The translations under genes were made by a program, and so were the position numbers. The notes below the pieces were generated by a model. It searched no databases. It saw nothing but the letters and a program-made list of their open reading frames with translations, and was not told the origin of the DNA. DNA of 64,000 bases, from the NCBI RefSeq assembly GCF_001556105.1, contig NZ_LSIF01000064.1, positions 1-64,000 on the forward strand, in the 5' to 3' direction. This document shows positions 62,401 to 64,000 of this stretch, piece after piece. Position 1 is the first letter of the stretch, and each line of letters starts with the position of its first letter. The DNA is from Pseudoxanthomonas mexicana (GTDB lineage Bacteria; Pseudomonadota; Gammaproteobacteria; Xanthomonadales; Xanthomonadaceae).

Positions 62401-62872
62401 CCTCCTGCTTCGACGACAGCGCGAGGCGCATGATCGGCTGGGTGGACGGGTTGAAGCGCAGCAGCACCGGCGCCTTGGCCTCCAGCGGCAGTTGCAGCGT
62501 TTCCATCTTGTCGCGCACGTCCAGGCCGGCCTGCTGCATGTCGGTGCCCCACGCGAACTCGAGCACCACGTCGCTCTGCCCGGTGCGCGAGATCGACTTG
62601 AGCTTGCGCAGGCCCTTGACGATGCCCAGCGCCTCCTCGGCCGGTTGCGAAATCAGCGTTTCCACTTCCGCCGGCGCCGCGCCTTCATAGTCCGTGCGCA
62701 CGGTCAGCGTCGGATAGCTCAGGTCCGGCAGCAGCTCGACCTTCAGGCTGGACAGCGAGATCAGGCCGAACAGCACCAGCGTGAGCGTCATCATCGCGAT
62801 GGTGACGCGGCGGCGCGTGGAGAACTCGATCAGGTCGAAGCCACCGCCGGACGAAGGTCCGTGCGCATTCAT
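59408..62872 (-). CDS. RND efflux permease, first subunit (large)
   Basis: At 1154 residues this RND protein is about 120 longer than usual. The extra length lies between the two halves, near residues 550-650, with a further hydrophobic helix (GIGALFTYGFFSLVWLVVRSF) and an amphipathic linker. Conserved segments are FSTRRRVTIAMMTLTLVLFG, GLVVDDSIVVLESIAKARERG in helix 4 and LVVKNAIILIDKVNQLREEG in helix 10. The stop of the adaptor gene overlaps its ATG (ATGA). Substrate class is unknown. Confidence 0.93.
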   Translation of the reverse strand: MNAHGPSSGGGFDLIEFSTRRRVTIAMMTLTLVLFGLISLSSLKVELLPDLSYPTLTVRTDYEGAAPAEVETLISQPAEEALGIVKGLRKLKSISRTGQSDVVLEFAWGTDMQQAGLDVRDKMETLQLPLEAKAPVLLRFNPSTQPIMRLALSSKQEAGNDADAIRRLMELRRYADEDLKRKLEPVAGVAAVKVGGGLEDEVQVDIDQRKLAQLGLSLDTVIQRLQQENVNLSGGRLEEGSQRYLVRTVNQFATVEQMREMLLTTAAGASSSSSTGTNQQLMTAILGSSDPNVIAALRSDTSGGAPSVRLKDVADVRQGYKEREAVIRSAGHEAVELAIYKEGDANTVSTADALEQRLELIRKEMPKDMEMTAVEDQSVFIRHAIKDVKVDAVIGGLLSILIIFLFLRDGWSTFVISLSLPISIIATFFFMGQLGLSLNVMSLGGLALATGLVVDDSIVVLESIAKARERGMGILEAAIKGTREVFMAVVASTLTTIAVFLPLVFVEGIAGQLFRDQALTVSIAIAVSLVVSMTLIPMLSALKGRPPLEFPAETPREPWRPESRWKKPAAYAGRGIGALFTYGFFSLVWLVVRSFRGLAAVIGPVMRKASDLAMAPYGKAEAGYLRMLPAALKRPVPVLGGAALAFALTLAALPLLGVDLIPQLAQDRFEMTAKLPPGTPLAQTDALVREVQRTHAGEAGVRLLYGVSGTGTRLDASPTESGENIGKLSVVMTDNAREQALVESLRGTMKQWPEAQVDFARPELFALAAPLEIEIEGNNLESIRVAGNRLAELLRQSPHYADVKSTVEQGFPEIQIVFDQDRAAALGLTTRQIADAVVNKVRGNVATRYSFRDRKIDVLVRVQESERASVDDIRRLIVNPSGNKPVELISVADVIATTGPSEIHRADQRRVAIVSANLRDIDLGKAITEVRDMVSKNPLGTEVGMRIGGQGEELGQSIRSLLFAFGLAIFLVYLVMASQFESLLHPFVILFTIPLALVGAVAALLLSRSPVSVVVFIGLILLVGLVVKNAIILIDKVNQLREEGVAKRVALVEGARSRLRPIMMTTLCAVFGFLPLALAFGQGAEVRSPMAITVIGGLLVSTLLTLLVIPVVYDLLDRKPDEFYAERGRRARLVAAQAEQVISHEDDPIGRVGG

Positions 62873-64000
62873 TGCTTGCTCGCCTCTGCGGCCGGCGCCT
62901 TGGCCACGGTGGCGGCCTTCTTGTCCTGCCCGATCACCTGCACGGCACTCCCTTCGCGCAACGCCGCCTTGCCTGCGATCACGACCTGCTCGCCGGGCTT
63001 CAGCCCTTCGCGCACTTCGACCCAGCCGGCGTCGTTGTAACCCAACTTCAGCACGGTGCGCTGGGCCTTGCCATCACGGACCACATACACGGCAGGCTCG
63101 CCGCCGTCTTCCAGCAGGGCGGTGCGCGGCACCACCAGGGCATCGGCACGCTGGTCGTAGTTGATGTTGAGGCGGCTGAACATGCCCGGCTGCAACTCGC
63201 CGTCGCCGGAGAACGAGGCGACCACGCGGAACGTACCGGTTCCGTTGTCGACCACTGGTGAGACGCGAGCGACCGTGCCGGTGAACTGCTTGCCCGGCAA
63301 CGCATCCACCGCCAGCCCGACCGCCTGCCCCGGCTTGAGCTTGGCGATCTCACGCTCGGGCACGTTCAACGTGGCTTCCAACCGCGAGGCGTCGACGATG
63401 CGGATGATCGGCGAGTTGATCTGCACGAAGTTGCCGGACTTGATGGAACGCGAAGCGACGACACCGGAGATCGGCGCGGTGATCGTGGTGTAGGACAGTT
63501 CCAGCGAGGCGGCACGGTAGACGGCGCGCGCGTTCTCGAGGTCGTACTTGATCTGGTCGACGTCGTTGGCGCTGATCATCTGCTGCCCGACCAACTGCTG
63601 GGCGCGACGGTAGTTGTTCTCGAGCTTGCGCATCTGCGCTTCGGCCTGGGCCACCTGCAGGCGCAGGCGTTCGGGATCCAGCCGCACCAGCGCCTGGCCG
63701 GCGCGGATCACCTGCCCTTCCTCGACCAGCACGGCCAGCGCGACACCGGATGTCTTGGCAACGACCTGGGACTCGCCCAACGCCTCCAGCGTGGTGGTGC
63801 CGCTGTAGCTGGCGGCCACCGCACGCCGGGTGGCCTTGGCCACCTCGACCGGGATGGCCTCGGACTCCTTCTTCTCCTCGCCATTCTTGGCCTGGGCCTC
63901 GGGCGTCGGACCGCCCCCCTTGCAAGCGGACAGGACCAGCAGGCCGCACAGCACGGGGACAAGTGCGAGGCGCAGGTAGGAACGGCCGGAGTGGGGACGG
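62869..64000 (-). CDS. RND efflux periplasmic adaptor lipoprotein (5' end beyond window)
   Basis: The reading frame stays open to the window edge. Upstream of a GTG at 63954 it encodes SGRSYLRLALVP and continues into LCGLLVLSAC, a lipoprotein signal with lipobox LSAC, so the true start is outside the window. The mature protein has a barrel-sandwich domain (SQVVAKTSGVALAVLVEEGQ, VRLDPERL), a helical hairpin, ITAPISGVVASRSIKSGNFVQ and an end domain with GLKPGEQVVIAGKAAL. It bridges the RND permeases encoded downstream to an outer membrane channel. Confidence 0.92.
   Translation of the reverse strand, partial: RPHSGRSYLRLALVPVLCGLLVLSACKGGGPTPEAQAKNGEEKKESEAIPVEVAKATRRAVAASYSGTTTLEALGESQVVAKTSGVALAVLVEEGQVIRAGQALVRLDPERLRLQVAQAEAQMRKLENNYRRAQQLVGQQMISANDVDQIKYDLENARAVYRAASLELSYTTITAPISGVVASRSIKSGNFVQINSPIIRIVDASRLEATLNVPEREIAKLKPGQAVGLAVDALPGKQFTGTVARVSPVVDNGTGTFRVVASFSGDGELQPGMFSRLNINYDQRADALVVPRTALLEDGGEPAVYVVRDGKAQRTVLKLGYNDAGWVEVREGLKPGEQVVIAGKAALREGSAVQVIGQDKKAATVAKAPAAEASKQ

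Noticed and set aside
60788..63040. Long plus-strand open frame (750 codons) opposite the large RND permease
   Set aside because: Antisense composition bias; the minus-strand protein has full family motifs.

Overview
The window is a high-GC gammaproteobacterial chromosome segment whose gene content and order fit Xanthomonadaceae (a Pseudoxanthomonas/Stenotrophomonas/Xanthomonas relative). Pointers are the cmk-rpsA-ihfB-lapA-lapB block, the rlmN-pilF-rodZ-yfgM-bamB-der-moeA-moeB block, the 41-residue L36 lacking a complete zinc site, a TetR-regulated fad operon and the agmatine deiminase/N-carbamoylputrescine amidase pair. The genus is an inference; no 16S gene is present.

Positions 1-8413 are the right-hand part of an integrated element of visibly lower GC, inserted in the 3' half of a tRNA-Glu(TTC) gene. 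The remnant lies at 8365-8413 and is followed by the host terminator. Reading leftward on the minus strand, the element carries a tyrosine integrase, four small overlapping unknown genes, an AlpA/Xis-like regulator, a winged-helix replication-type protein with an iteron-like array inside its gene, a P27-type terminase small subunit, a zinc-ribbon protein, a terminator, an HK97 major capsid protein and a small unknown gene. No large terminase, portal, protease or tail gene is visible. That layout resembles a phage satellite (PICI-like) more than a prophage, but the left end is outside the window. At the left edge two plus-strand genes, a four-helix membrane protein and an Mrr/PD-(D/E)XK nuclease, look like anti-phage cargo.

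Positions 8731-26750 are core chromosome: yqiB, divergent ppsR/ppsA (PEP synthase and its regulator), mscS, orn, a DUF2721 protein, tadA, a low-GC NYN-domain gene, guaA-guaB (GMP synthesis), a perfect 25-bp inverted repeat, folD, a DUF1244 gene with an alpha/beta hydrolase, a KefB-type antiporter, a divergent SDR/AraC pair, and a MoeB-like protein with an N-terminal rhodanese domain. Positions 26787-34757 form a long minus-strand run (ndk, rlmN, pilF, rodZ, yfgM, bamB, der, moeA) for tRNA/rRNA modification, pilus and cell-shape assembly, outer-membrane assembly, ribosome maturation and molybdenum cofactor.

Positions 34943-39292 hold a fatty-acid oxidation operon (TetR regulator with a PsrA-type palindrome, fadN-like, fadA) ending in a terminator. 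Positions 39309-49272, all minus strand, hold csaA, an FAD oxidoreductase, galU, a WbpM-like dehydratase, a WecA-like glycosyl-1-phosphate transferase, lapB, lapA, ihfB, rpsA and cmk, linking surface polysaccharide and LPS control to translation and nucleotide genes. Positions 49446-56247, plus strand, hold rpmJ, a small exported protein, aguA, a Tat-exported aldo/keto reductase, an NTP-carrier-like transporter, aguB, a GNAT acetyltransferase and a TraB-family protein. The last 7.7 kb encode a tripartite-efflux set: an adaptor running off the window end and two different RND permeases.
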